Source: Flavobacteriaceae bacterium
GTDB lineage: Bacteria; Bacteroidota; Bacteroidia; Flavobacteriales; Flavobacteriaceae
Reading direction: 5' to 3'
DNA: 64,000 bases
Assembly (NCBI GenBank): GCA_947456815.1
Contig: CANGTL010000003.1
Coordinates: forward strand, 30,158 to 94,157
Shown here one piece after another: positions 1 to 8,448 of the stretch. Every line of letters begins with the position of its first letter. Within the stretch, counting starts at the first letter, position 1. Made by a program: the position numbers and the translations under genes. The notes under the pieces are model-generated. The model was not told where the DNA came from. It saw nothing but the letters and a program-made list of their open reading frames with translations, and did not search any database.

Positions 1-1
1 T

Positions 2-379
2 ATGCTTTTTGTTTTAAAGGCAACTGGTTGGACAGATGAATTAGAAATGCAAGTGAAAATAGATGAAGTCTTAGACAAAGTTGATTTGAAATCGATTGCT
101 GAAAAAATGCCTCATCAGTTGTCGGGAGGAGAACAACAGCGCGTTGCTATTGCTCGAGCTTTGCTTAATGACCCCGAATTAATTCTCGCAGACGAGCCAA
201 CTGGAAATCTCGATCCACAAACCAGCGTTGAAGTCATGGAAGTTTTACGCAAGATCAATTCTAATGGAAAAACCGTAATTATGGCAACACACGACTATGC
301 TTTATTGATGAAATATCCATCGAAGACTTTAAAATGTGAAGACAATAAAGTGTTTGAAGTTGTTCAAAGAACGGTTTAA
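2..379 (+). CDS. ftsE: ABC transporter ATP-binding protein, FtsE-like (5' truncated)
   Basis: C-terminal part of an ABC ATPase; the start and the Walker A loop lie upstream of the window, and the ATG at position 2 is probably internal. Visible are the ABC signature SGGEQQRVAIARALL (residues 41-55 of the fragment), Walker B with catalytic Glu (ILADEPT, 61-67), the D-loop GNLDP and the H-loop histidine in MATHDY. The sequence resembles FtsE, which works with the membrane protein FtsX to control peptidoglycan hydrolases at the inner membrane during division. Its stop overlaps the next start by one base (TAATG), so it is translationally coupled to a glycosyltransferase. A LolD/MacB-type ATPase is the alternative; without the N-terminus and an FtsX neighbour this is not settled. 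Confidence 0.75.
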   Translation: MLFVLKATGWTDELEMQVKIDEVLDKVDLKSIAEKMPHQLSGGEQQRVAIARALLNDPELILADEPTGNLDPQTSVEVMEVLRKINSNGKTVIMATHDYALLMKYPSKTLKCEDNKVFEVVQRTV

Positions 380-1275
380 TGCTTTCGATATTAATACCAA
401 CGTATAATTATAATACTTTCCCTCTAGTAAAGGAATTGCACAATCAGATTTCATTGGAGAACATTGATTTTGAAATTATTGTGTCCGATGATGCTTCGAC
501 AGACTCAGCCATTATCAAAGAAAATGAAAAAATCGTTGGTCTAAGCAATTGCTACTATCTTTCAAATGTTGAAAATTTAGGAAGAGGATCGAACAGAAAT
601 AAGCTCTGTCAAAAAGCACGATGCGAATGGCTATTGCTTTTAGATTGTGATACTATGCCGGACTCTTCTTCTTTCATTAAGAACTATTTGGATTGCATTA
701 ATAGTAATAACGGCGCTGTCTTTTTTGGCGGCATAGCCTACTACGATAATAAACCGCTTGGGGAAGAAATACTTCGTTGGACTTACGGTCGAAAAAGAGA
801 AGCCATTCCACTTTTGACAAGACAAAAAAAAACATACGAAACAGCGCTTGTTTCTAATATTCTGCTTAAAAAACAAATATTACTTAAATATCCTTTCAAT
901 CCCTCTATTTATGAATATGGATTCGAGGATTTTGTTTTTATATCGGACCTGAAAAAAAATGGAATTCCTATAATTCACATTGAAAATCCAGCTTATCACC
1001 TCAACTTGGAAACTTCGATTGTATTCTTGAGTAAGCATCTTAGTGCTATCGACAATCTGAATAGTCTTATCATTCAAGGAATTATCAAGTCTAATGAAAC
1101 TGCATTGGGTAAAACGCATGAAACAATCAAGCGTCTAATGTTACAGCGAATTGTTGTGCTCTTTTTTAACTTATCTAAACAGCAGCTAAGACAAAATCTC
1201 TTATCAAAGAATCCATCGCTAGTCTTGTTTGACTTCTATAAATTAGGTTACTTTTGTAGCATCAAAAATCTATAA
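379..1275 (+). CDS. Glycosyltransferase family 2
   Basis: A 298-residue GT-A fold transferase that should move a sugar from a nucleotide-sugar donor onto a cell-envelope glycan or lipid acceptor in the cytoplasm. The N-terminus ILIPTYN (4-10), the donor-binding acidic stretch SDDAS (36-40) and the metal-binding DxD motif DCD (89-91) are family-2 hallmarks. There is no signal peptide or obvious membrane segment. The ATG overlaps the stop of the upstream FtsE-like gene and its own stop abuts the next glycosyltransferase start (TAA directly followed by ATG), so the three form one operon. Acceptor and sugar cannot be told from sequence. Confidence 0.85.
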   Translation: MLSILIPTYNYNTFPLVKELHNQISLENIDFEIIVSDDASTDSAIIKENEKIVGLSNCYYLSNVENLGRGSNRNKLCQKARCEWLLLLDCDTMPDSSSFIKNYLDCINSNNGAVFFGGIAYYDNKPLGEEILRWTYGRKREAIPLLTRQKKTYETALVSNILLKKQILLKYPFNPSIYEYGFEDFVFISDLKKNGIPIIHIENPAYHLNLETSIVFLSKHLSAIDNLNSLIIQGIIKSNETALGKTHETIKRLMLQRIVVLFFNLSKQQLRQNLLSKNPSLVLFDFYKLGYFCSIKNL

Positions 1276-2199
1276 ATGCCTTTTTTTTCAATTATCATTC
1301 CTGTTTATAACAAAGAGACTTTCCTTGAAAACACGATAAAAAGTGTTCTTCAACAAAGTTTTACGGATTTCGAATTGATTGTCATCAACGACGGTTCGAC
1401 CGATAATAGTGAAAGTAAAATCAAATCTTTTTCCGACCCTAGAATTAAGTACCTCAAAAAAGAAAACGGCGGTGTATCAACAGCGAGAAATCTAGGAATA
1501 GAAACGGCTGCCGCATCATACATCACTTTTATCGATGCCGATGATTATTGGTATCCAAATTTCTTAGAAGAAATGGTGTCTTCAATTGAGCAATTTCCAG
1601 ACCAGCACATTTTTTCTGCAGCCATTGAAGTAGAAACTGAAAAAACCGTATTTCCGGCGCAATATTCAATTGTAAAAGAAAAAGAAAAAGAGGTTGTCAA
1701 TTATTTTGACGCCAGTATGAAAACAACGGCAATTTGCACTTCTTGCGCCGTTTTTCATAAAAGCGTCTTTGAAAAAGTGGGCAATTTTGATGTTGACATT
1801 AGAAGTGGGCAAGACACCGACATGTGGATTAGAATTGGCCTACGCTATCCTATCGTTTTTAGTTGGAAAATTTTGGCTCGTTATGTTTATGATGCTCAAA
1901 GCCTTTCTAAGAAAAAAGAATATCTTAATAAGAAAATGAATTTTTCTAAATTCGAAATGTTAGAAAAAACAAACGAAAGACTGAAGAAGTTTCTAGATCT
2001 TAATCTATTTTCATTTGCTATTAGATCTAAACTAGCAAATGACAAAGCTAACTTTAAAGTTTACTATGATAAAATCAATCTCAAGGACCTTAATTTTAAG
2101 AAAAGGATTTTGCTAGAATTGCCCGGTTTTGGTTTACAATTCCTAGTCAGACTTAATCTATTTTTGGTTCAACTTGGCATAAAAAAATCTGTATTCTAG
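1276..2199 (+). CDS. Glycosyltransferase family 2
   Basis: A 307-residue family-2 (GT-A) glycosyltransferase. It has the typical start FSIIIPVYN, the nucleotide-binding NDGSTD (38-43), GGVSTARN (65-72) and the metal-binding DADD (87-90); a later acidic/Trp motif in GQDTDMWIRIG fits the catalytic-base region of the family. The C-terminal third is Lys/Phe-rich and may contact membrane or acceptor. It starts with no gap after the previous glycosyltransferase and is read with it. The gene is followed, with one base between, by the stop of a convergent glycosyltransferase, so this is a small polysaccharide or protein-glycosylation locus. Product unknown. Confidence 0.87.
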   Translation: MPFFSIIIPVYNKETFLENTIKSVLQQSFTDFELIVINDGSTDNSESKIKSFSDPRIKYLKKENGGVSTARNLGIETAAASYITFIDADDYWYPNFLEEMVSSIEQFPDQHIFSAAIEVETEKTVFPAQYSIVKEKEKEVVNYFDASMKTTAICTSCAVFHKSVFEKVGNFDVDIRSGQDTDMWIRIGLRYPIVFSWKILARYVYDAQSLSKKKEYLNKKMNFSKFEMLEKTNERLKKFLDLNLFSFAIRSKLANDKANFKVYYDKINLKDLNFKKRILLELPGFGLQFLVRLNLFLVQLGIKKSVF

Positions 2200-2200
2200 A

Positions 2201-3292
2201 TTACTTTGTTAATATTCGAAGCCACTGCTTTTTCACTTCTTCAACCGACAAATTCGCGACACTATCAACAGCATTCAATTTGATTCTGTTATACAATTCT
2301 TGGTCTAATAGAAATCTATTCATTGCATTTGCAAATACCTCACTATTGTGGTTCTCGACTAGCAAACCATTTACCTCATTTTGAATAATTTCTTTTGGCC
2401 CTGACTGACAATTTACCGAAATAACCGGAGTTCCCAGCGCGAGTGATTCGATGATTACCAACGGAAAACCTTCATTCCTGCTCGTTAAAGTGGTAAATAG
2501 TGCGCCTTTAACATACGGGAATGGATTTGCCATTTTGGACTTAAAAATAACCTTATCTTGTAACTGAAGATTGCCAACTTTTTCCTTTATCGTGTCAAGA
2601 TCTTTTCCGTCACCAATGATATATAAATCGATTCCATTTTCGGGCAAAAGAGAGCGAGCGTAACTCTCAATAAGCAATGAGTAGTTTTTATGGGCATCAT
2701 CAATCCGTCCGTAGGCAAGGATAAATTTTCCACTTATCACCATTTCTTCCGCCATGTTATTCAACTTAATAAGGTCTACAGGATTGTAGAGCGTTAGCGT
2801 ATTTTGGTAATTATACTTATCGACTATCTGCCGCTCTATTTCTTTCGAAACGGCAATGATATATGGGGATTTGCGATAAATCTTTCGAGCGAGTTCAAAT
2901 CTTCTTGGAAAATATTTTTCAATTTTAAAATTGTGAACAAGATAAATTGTTCTCTCTGGCTTATAAATAAAGTTTGAAATAATCCATTCGGATAGATTGG
3001 AAGTTCTAATTCGATTATCAATAATCCAATCAAATTGAAATTGTTTGATATAATTTCTTAATGCAATGGAACGTTTAACTCGCCCAAGAATTGAATCGTC
3101 TTTTTTTTTCAAAAGCCCTAAATTGAGCAACTTACCGTCAAACTCATATTCAATTTCATCCAAAATAGTAATCACATGAATTTCAAATCCCAATTGCACT
3201 AACATTTTCGAAAGTAAAGCACTAAATCGCTCCATACCACCGTTTGCTAACGAACTTGTTACAATAGCGATTTTAATTTTCGTGTTACTCAT
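2201..3292 (-). CDS. Glycosyltransferase family 4
   Basis: A 363-residue GT-B glycosyltransferase of the GT4/GT1 superfamily, which adds sugars with retention during polysaccharide or lipopolysaccharide synthesis at the cytoplasmic face. The N-terminal glycine-rich acceptor-domain motif is NGGMERF (17-23), and the C-terminal nucleotide-sugar domain has AYGRIDDAHKN and the E-x7-E type motif in RNEGFPLVIIESLALGTPVIS. It converges with the GT2 pair on its left (one base between stops) and diverges from another glycosyltransferase on its right, with overlapping -7 boxes between them. Confidence 0.88.
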   Translation of the reverse strand: MSNTKIKIAIVTSSLANGGMERFSALLSKMLVQLGFEIHVITILDEIEYEFDGKLLNLGLLKKKDDSILGRVKRSIALRNYIKQFQFDWIIDNRIRTSNLSEWIISNFIYKPERTIYLVHNFKIEKYFPRRFELARKIYRKSPYIIAVSKEIERQIVDKYNYQNTLTLYNPVDLIKLNNMAEEMVISGKFILAYGRIDDAHKNYSLLIESYARSLLPENGIDLYIIGDGKDLDTIKEKVGNLQLQDKVIFKSKMANPFPYVKGALFTTLTSRNEGFPLVIIESLALGTPVISVNCQSGPKEIIQNEVNGLLVENHNSEVFANAMNRFLLDQELYNRIKLNAVDSVANLSVEEVKKQWLRILTK

Positions 3293-3310
3293 TAATTGTC
3301 AAATAGTGAA

Positions 3311-3327
3311 TATATTTGTCAAAGATA
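3311..3327. promoter_or_regulatory. Overlapping divergent -7 promoter boxes
   Basis: TATATTTG (3311-3318, plus strand) and, one base later, CAAAGATA (3320-3327), which is TATCTTTG on the minus strand. Both fit the Bacteroidota -7 consensus TAnnTTTG and point to the genes starting at 3335 (+) and 3292 (-). No clear -33 TTG is seen at the usual distance for either. Because the boxes share the same 17 bases, the two promoters probably compete. Confidence 0.55.
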
Positions 3328-3334
3328 GCAATAT

Positions 3335-4492
3335 ATGAACATTTTACTTGTAGGAGAATATAGTCGTCTTCATAATTCTTTAAAGGAAGGTTTACAGCAA
3401 TTGGGACACCAAGTTGTGATTATGGGATTTAGGGACAGTTTCAAGCACTTTCCGGTAGATTTGCCTTTAGAACAAAAATGGAATACCGGTTTTCTAAAAA
3501 AAATAAAAGTAGCAGTTTACAAACTGACTGGATTCAATATCACTTCATGGCATACCTATCGTCAGTTTAAAAATTATGAGAAGCAGCTATCAAACTTTGA
3601 TGTTGTGCAGCTCATCAATGAAAATGCTTTTTACTGTGGCTATTATTTCGAAAAAAAAATGTTGCAGTTTCTATTTGAAAATAATAAGAAAGTCTTCCTC
3701 ATGTGCTGTGGTACGGATTATTTGACCGTGAAATATTACTTTGAAAATCCTTCTTTTATGTCTTTATTGCCTCCCTATTTTGAAGGAAAAGTTGAGCCAA
3801 AAGATTTTGACGGAGTGTTGAAATTTCGAAGAAACAACTACAAAAAAATACACGAATACATCTATCAAAATATTCAGGGAGTAATTGCTTCTGATATCGA
3901 TTATCATATTCCGATGCAAGGTGAAGAAAAATATTTAGGCATGATTCCAAATCCAATAAATACAGACAAAATAGTCTACGTTGCAAATGAAATTCGCGAT
4001 AAGATTGTCATTTTTCACGGAATTAATTCTGAAAGTTACTACAAGAAAGGGAACGATTACTTTGAAAAAGCACTTGCAATTATTGAAAAAAAATACCCAG
4101 ATCAAGTTGAAATTATCACCACCCGAAGCGTACCATATAGTCAATATATCGAATTATATGACCGCGCTCATATTTTATTAGATATGGTGTATGGCTACGA
4201 CCAAGGGTTTCATGCTCTTGAAGCAATGGCTAAGGGAAAAGTAGTATTTACTTGTGCGGAAAAAGAATTTTATGACTACTACGGACTCCAAGAACTTGTT
4301 AATATCAATGCCCGTCCAGATGTAACTTATTTGGTTGACCAACTAAGCCACTTAATTGACAATCCCAATGAAATTATCGAAATTGGCAAGCGAGCACGAA
4401 AATTTGTCGAGAAAGAACACAATCATATCTCGGTCGCTTCACAATATTGTTCGATTTGGATCTCGCCTAAAAATCAACAAAAAGCAAATTAG
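3335..4492 (+). CDS. GT-B type glycosyltransferase
   Basis: A 385-residue protein with a glycosyltransferase family 1/4-like layout. The N-terminus MNILLVGEYSRLHNSL is a Rossmann strand-loop, a central linker carries a CCGTDY motif, and the C-terminal domain has HGINSESYYKKGNDYF, IITTRSVPYSQYIELYDRAHILLD and the donor-binding YGYDQGFHALEAMAKGKVV with an E-type catalytic motif. No membrane segment or signal peptide. The start lies 17 bases after the TATATTTG box, giving a short leader. Its stop overlaps the stop of the next minus-strand gene by 3 bases. Likely part of the same glycan locus; acceptor unknown. Confidence 0.78.
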   Translation: MNILLVGEYSRLHNSLKEGLQQLGHQVVIMGFRDSFKHFPVDLPLEQKWNTGFLKKIKVAVYKLTGFNITSWHTYRQFKNYEKQLSNFDVVQLINENAFYCGYYFEKKMLQFLFENNKKVFLMCCGTDYLTVKYYFENPSFMSLLPPYFEGKVEPKDFDGVLKFRRNNYKKIHEYIYQNIQGVIASDIDYHIPMQGEEKYLGMIPNPINTDKIVYVANEIRDKIVIFHGINSESYYKKGNDYFEKALAIIEKKYPDQVEIITTRSVPYSQYIELYDRAHILLDMVYGYDQGFHALEAMAKGKVVFTCAEKEFYDYYGLQELVNINARPDVTYLVDQLSHLIDNPNEIIEIGKRARKFVEKEHNHISVASQYCSIWISPKNQQKAN

Positions 4493-4875
4493 TTTTGCGC
4501 TAAGACCACATCTTTTCTTCTTTTACTAGAAAAATTAGCAGGATATTTCTTTTTGTGTTCGTTAATCAAGGTATAAGGTTCATCATTTGTAAATCCATCT
4601 ATGACAACATAACTATTGTTATTTAAACAATACCCTCTATAATTTGCTGGAAGGAAATCCGATGTTATCCACTCACCTTCTTTCATATATAGGTATTTTG
4701 CGGTGCAAGTATCATAATACGCTTGTAAATTGGGGTAATAATAATAGCGTACGGCAGGAATGGCTTTAGTAGTCTTCTTCTGATAAACATAGACGTTTTC
4801 TAACTTAATCTGTGCAAAAGTGGACTGTATGAGCAGAAATAAGATGATCTGAAGTAATCTAACCCTAGCTTTCAT
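4489..4875 (-). CDS. Small secreted protein, function unknown
   Basis: A 128-residue protein beginning MKARVRLLQIILFLLIQSTFAQ, a clear Sec signal peptide with cleavage expected after TFA. The mature part is rich in Tyr (RYYYYPNLQAYYDT) and ends in a Lys/Arg-rich tail with no recognisable domain. It overlaps the 3' end of the convergent glycosyltransferase by a few bases. I do not recognise the family. Confidence 0.65.
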   Translation of the reverse strand: MKARVRLLQIILFLLIQSTFAQIKLENVYVYQKKTTKAIPAVRYYYYPNLQAYYDTCTAKYLYMKEGEWITSDFLPANYRGYCLNNNSYVVIDGFTNDEPYTLINEHKKKYPANFSSKRRKDVVLAQN

Positions 4876-5192
4876 AACATGACTATTAAAATTAATAAAT
4901 CACATACGATTTGGGTACATTAAAGTTAAGACATTCTTGCTCAAATAGCTAAAAAAAAAGTTGACTTGTAGTATTTCGACGTTGAACAACGTAAAAATCT
5001 CTTTTTTCGATAGAAACTTGATAGTAAAATCCAATCTGTTAAAGTTTGACGTCGTTTGTCGGTTATTTTTTTTTGAGAAATTATAAAAGACTAATTTGGC
5101 TAATTGTTTAAATACAAATGATTTAGTCAATTTTATCCCCAAAATTTACTTGTGAAAAATTGTTTTAAGAAAAAGACCTAAAATGAAAAGTT
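4876..5192. other. Intergenic region, 317 bases
   Basis: No convincing gene. It holds the divergent leaders of the 4875(-) and 5193(+) genes and is A+T-rich. The only structure seen is a small inverted repeat, ACGTT-GAAC-AACGT (4979-4992). No perfect TAnnTTTG box was found for either flanking gene. An 80-codon minus-strand frame here is Lys/Phe/Asn-rich and looks like chance. Confidence 0.5.
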
Positions 5193-5768
5193 ATGGAAAA
5201 TGCAAGAAAATCAGACGAGAATTTTCCTGAAAAAAGGGAAAATGAAATCAAATCGATAAAACCAAAATTTCAGGGCGAAGCTGGACTCCGTGATTTGTTT
5301 CTTCAAGAACTTAAATCGATGTATTATGTTGAGAAAGTTGTTGCGAAATCTTTCCCGAAAATCATCAAGAATTCATGCAATTTTGAGTTGATTGAAGCGA
5401 TTTACATTCATCAGGAAGACACTCAAAAACAAGTGCTGCGCATAGAAGAATCATTCGACCTGCTTAAGGAGAAAAGCATCCTTGCGCCTTGCATGGCCAT
5501 CGACGCCATGGTTTCTGAACTCGACGAAATGATCGAAATTACAAAGTTTGGAATGATTCGAGATGCAGGAATCATTTTGTCTCTACACAAAATAGAGCAT
5601 TATGAAATAGCCTCCTATAGCATATTGACGGTTTACGCTGAAAACCTCAGAGAAACCAAATTACTAGAATTATTTGAAAAGTCACTCAATGAAGAAAAAG
5701 TAGCACAAATGCGCTTGGCAAAAATAGCAAACACGATTCAGTTCTATTCGCCAGATTCCTTAGTTTGA
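5193..5768 (+). CDS. DUF892 (YciE/YciF-like) ferritin-like protein
   Basis: A 191-residue soluble protein. After a charged, disordered-looking N-terminus (1-28) comes the DUF892 core: LRDLFLQELKSMYYVEKVVAKSFPKII, then helices with conserved acidic and His residues (IHQEDTQKQVLRIEESF, LSLHKIEHYEIASY, ETKLLELFEKSLNEEKVAQ). Members fold as a four-helix ferritin-like bundle with a possible di-metal site and are often stress-induced (E. coli YciE/YciF); the reaction is not known. The E..H pairs needed for metal binding are visible. It is convergent with the 5771-6226 gene, two bases between stops. Confidence 0.85.
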   Translation: MENARKSDENFPEKRENEIKSIKPKFQGEAGLRDLFLQELKSMYYVEKVVAKSFPKIIKNSCNFELIEAIYIHQEDTQKQVLRIEESFDLLKEKSILAPCMAIDAMVSELDEMIEITKFGMIRDAGIILSLHKIEHYEIASYSILTVYAENLRETKLLELFEKSLNEEKVAQMRLAKIANTIQFYSPDSLV

Positions 5769-5770
5769 CA

Positions 5771-6226
5771 TCATTTTGTAAAGCTTGATTCATATAATTG
5801 AATCCACCTATCAGTAGTTAGTTTAGCAACTAACGCTCCTATCAGCGTATATGGGATTTCATTCATTTTCTTGAAACGAATACAGCTCTTTCCCATATCT
5901 AACTTCGATTTTACGTGATTAGGATATTCTGCAACAAACCAATTTAGCAGTTGGGGATCAGCATAAATTCCCATATGATAGAACGAAATATTATTCTTCT
6001 GTGAAGCCAAACCCATTAATGGCAGCGGTAGTTTTGGGTCGCAATGATAACCTTTCGGATAAATTGAATGCGGAACAACATAACCCAACATCCCATAATT
6101 CATCACTTCTTCAAAACCTACCGGAAGATTTTGAAGGATTGCTTCTCTAATTTTCAAGATCGCCTCTTTACGCTCTTCTGGCAAACTCTCGATGTATTCG
6201 AGAGGATTTTTTGCGGTTGATTGCAT
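5771..6226 (-). CDS. DUF1801 domain protein
   Basis: A 151-residue cytoplasmic protein of the DUF1801/YdhG-like family. Typical features are the opening ESLPEERKEAILKIREAIL, LPVGFEEVMNYGMLGYVVP, NISFYHMGIYADPQLLNWF and the C-terminal MGKSCIRFKKMNEIPYTLIGALVAK. The family adopts a small SufE/frataxin-like or YdhG fold; no enzymatic function is established. It has its own direction between two plus-strand genes and is likely monocistronic. Confidence 0.82.
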   Translation of the reverse strand: MQSTAKNPLEYIESLPEERKEAILKIREAILQNLPVGFEEVMNYGMLGYVVPHSIYPKGYHCDPKLPLPLMGLASQKNNISFYHMGIYADPQLLNWFVAEYPNHVKSKLDMGKSCIRFKKMNEIPYTLIGALVAKLTTDRWIQLYESSFTK

Positions 6227-6306
6227 GATTGTTCTGGTTTTAGAATTGCAATTTAGAAATATTTTATAAATAAATTTACTTACTTTTAGCCAATCAATAG
6301 TATTCT

Positions 6307-7383
6307 ATGAGTCATAATGTTATCCGCAAAGACAAGACTTGTCTTAACTGTCGTCACGTTGTACAAGAGCGCTTCTGTCCGAATTGCGGACAAGAAAACA
6401 TAGAAAGCCGCAAGACATTTCACCAGCTATTTGTTCATTTCTTCGAAGATTTAACGCACTATGAAAATGCGTTTTGGAGAACTATTAAGCATTTATTATT
6501 CAAGCCAGCGGCTTTAACTAAAGAATATCTTTCAGGCAAACGTTTATCGTATTTGGCACCAGTGAGACTTTACATTTTTATCAGTTTCATTACTTTCTTC
6601 TTAATGACTTCACTTCCTAATACTGATTATAATTTAATTAATGTCAAAAAGAAAACAACGACAACGAAGTCTGGTTCTAATGTAAAAATTACTACGACAG
6701 AGAATGTCAGTATTGATGAGTTGATTGAGTCAGAAAAATCACGGCAGCAAATTGAAGATTCCATTCAATACAGTATTGCAAAAGAAAAAAACAAGAAAAA
6801 AGAGAAGTATGACAATATGTTTAATTTCGGTTTTGAATCTCAAGAGGAACTCGATTCGTTACAAAAATTTGGTCCTGAAGAAGATCGATTAGATGCAGTT
6901 GGATACTGGTTTGTTAAGAAGGCACTTGAAGTCAAAAAAAACAATACCAGCGAAGAACTAGTTGAAAAATTTAAAGAATCTTTTGTACACAACTTCTCTA
7001 AAACATTGTTCATATACATGCCGCTTTTTGCCATTTTCCTATGGCTATTTCATAGCAAGAAGCGCTGGTATTACTTCGATCACGGCATATTCACTTTGCA
7101 CTATTTTTCGTTTTTATTGCTTGTAACTTTAGTTGTTTTCCTGTTTAGTAAATTCTTGTCACTGTTTGGTAGTTCAGTGATAGCTGATACTTTAAAAGAA
7201 ATCGTTGATTTTGTTTCTATACTATGGATGTTTTACTACTTTTTCCCAGCGCATCATCGATTTTACGGCGAATCCAGAGGGGTTTCTTTTATCAAAAGTA
7301 TCGCCTTATTTGTGATCAATATGATCTTCATCATTATAATAATCTCTTTATTTGCACTTTACACCTTTATTAATATTAAATAA
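6307..7383 (+). CDS. DUF3667 membrane protein with N-terminal zinc ribbon
   Basis: A 358-residue protein starting with a zinc ribbon (C12-x2-C15-x8-C24-x2-C27, ending CPNCGQE), followed by the DUF3667 core (FHQLFVHFFEDLTHYENAFWRTI, LTKEYLSGKRLSYLAPVRLYIFISFITFFL). A first transmembrane helix is at about 90-105. A charged Lys/Glu-rich coiled-coil-like loop (about 115-240) separates it from about four more hydrophobic helices. Function is unknown; the family is common in Bacteroidota. The next gene, an M28 peptidase lipoprotein, begins three bases after its stop, so they are co-transcribed. A second DUF3667 protein lies at 17775-18539. Confidence 0.85.
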   Translation: MSHNVIRKDKTCLNCRHVVQERFCPNCGQENIESRKTFHQLFVHFFEDLTHYENAFWRTIKHLLFKPAALTKEYLSGKRLSYLAPVRLYIFISFITFFLMTSLPNTDYNLINVKKKTTTTKSGSNVKITTTENVSIDELIESEKSRQQIEDSIQYSIAKEKNKKKEKYDNMFNFGFESQEELDSLQKFGPEEDRLDAVGYWFVKKALEVKKNNTSEELVEKFKESFVHNFSKTLFIYMPLFAIFLWLFHSKKRWYYFDHGIFTLHYFSFLLLVTLVVFLFSKFLSLFGSSVIADTLKEIVDFVSILWMFYYFFPAHHRFYGESRGVSFIKSIALFVINMIFIIIIISLFALYTFINIK

Positions 7384-7386
7384 ACA

Positions 7387-8403
7387 ATGAAAAAAATTCT
7401 ATTTCCAATAATCTGTTATCTTGTTGTAATCAGTTGTGCCACCAAAAATAAAAGCACTCCTGATTATATTGCAAATTACATCAACTCGATTTCGTCTGAC
7501 AACCTCAAAAAAAATCTTACAGTAATTGCCTCTGATGAAATGGAGGGCAGAGAAACTGGTTCAGAAGGACAAAAAAAAGCCGGACGGTATCTTATCGAAC
7601 AACACAAAGCAAATGGACTCACATTTCCGAAAGGTGCCAGCAGTTTTTATCAACCGATTCCTGCCGCTTTTCTAAATGCCAAATACAATGAAAACCTTCC
7701 GGATTCGGAAAACATTTGGACATTTATAGAAGGTTCGGAAAAGCCTAATGAAATTGTTGTGGTTTCCGCGCATTATGATCACGTCGGTGTCAAAAAAGGA
7801 GAAGTCTATAACGGTGCGGATGACGATGGTTCTGGAACAGTGGCACTGATTGAAATTGCCAAAGCATTTCAAAAAGCAAAAAAAGAAGGTCATGGACCTA
7901 AGCGATCGATTCTTATTTTGCATGTAACCGGAGAGGAACACGGGCTTCATGGTTCGCGATATTATTCTGAAAACCCATTATTTCCTTTAGCGAGTACCGT
8001 TGCTGATGTCAATATTGATATGATAGGAAGACATGACGAATTTCATCCAGATAGCAGCGATTACATCTATCTAATTGGTTCTGATTACTTATCTACTGAT
8101 TTATTTAATGTTTGCGAAGAAACCAACAAAAAATATGGAAATCTTACACTAGATTATAAATACAATGATCGCGCTGATCCGAATCGCTTTTATTACCGGT
8201 CCGATCATTACAACTTCGCCAAAAATGGAATTCCTTCTGTTTTTCTTTTTACAGGCGTACACGAGGATTATCACAAACCTGGTGATGACGTTGATAAAAT
8301 CGAATTCGATGCCTTGACCAAACGAACAAAATATGCATTCGCTATCGCATGGGAAATTGCGAATAGAGAGAAACGATTGGTTGTTGATAAAGACGGGAAG
8401 TAA
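7387..8403 (+). CDS. M28 family metallopeptidase, lipoprotein
   Basis: A 338-residue di-zinc aminopeptidase-type enzyme. A lipoprotein signal ends at the lipobox LVVIS-C17, so it is probably anchored in the envelope. Metal ligands of the M28 family are in place: H129 (SAHYDHVG), bridging D145 (GADDDGSG), the catalytic E183 and ligand E184 (TGEEHG), D211 (NIDMIG) and H274 (RSDHYNF). It should remove N-terminal residues from peptides outside the cytoplasm. Spacing of three bases after the DUF3667 gene suggests one transcript; the alpha/beta hydrolase follows after 45 bases. Exact substrate unknown. Confidence 0.9.
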   Translation: MKKILFPIICYLVVISCATKNKSTPDYIANYINSISSDNLKKNLTVIASDEMEGRETGSEGQKKAGRYLIEQHKANGLTFPKGASSFYQPIPAAFLNAKYNENLPDSENIWTFIEGSEKPNEIVVVSAHYDHVGVKKGEVYNGADDDGSGTVALIEIAKAFQKAKKEGHGPKRSILILHVTGEEHGLHGSRYYSENPLFPLASTVADVNIDMIGRHDEFHPDSSDYIYLIGSDYLSTDLFNVCEETNKKYGNLTLDYKYNDRADPNRFYYRSDHYNFAKNGIPSVFLFTGVHEDYHKPGDDVDKIEFDALTKRTKYAFAIAWEIANREKRLVVDKDGK

Positions 8404-8448
8404 TCGAAGATTTCTAATATCAACACTAACATTCAACAATTACTTTTT

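Noticed and set aside
379-4492. Glycosyltransferase cluster as a complete capsule or O-antigen locus
   Set aside because: No flippase, polymerase or nucleotide-sugar genes are present in the window; only four transferases are seen.
4979-4992. Small inverted repeat in the 4876-5192 intergenic region as a terminator
   Set aside because: Five-base arms, no T-run, and it lies upstream of both flanking genes.
4900-5142. 80-codon minus-strand reading frame
   Set aside because: Composition is that of A+T-rich non-coding DNA, with no ribosome-site, domain or neighbour support.
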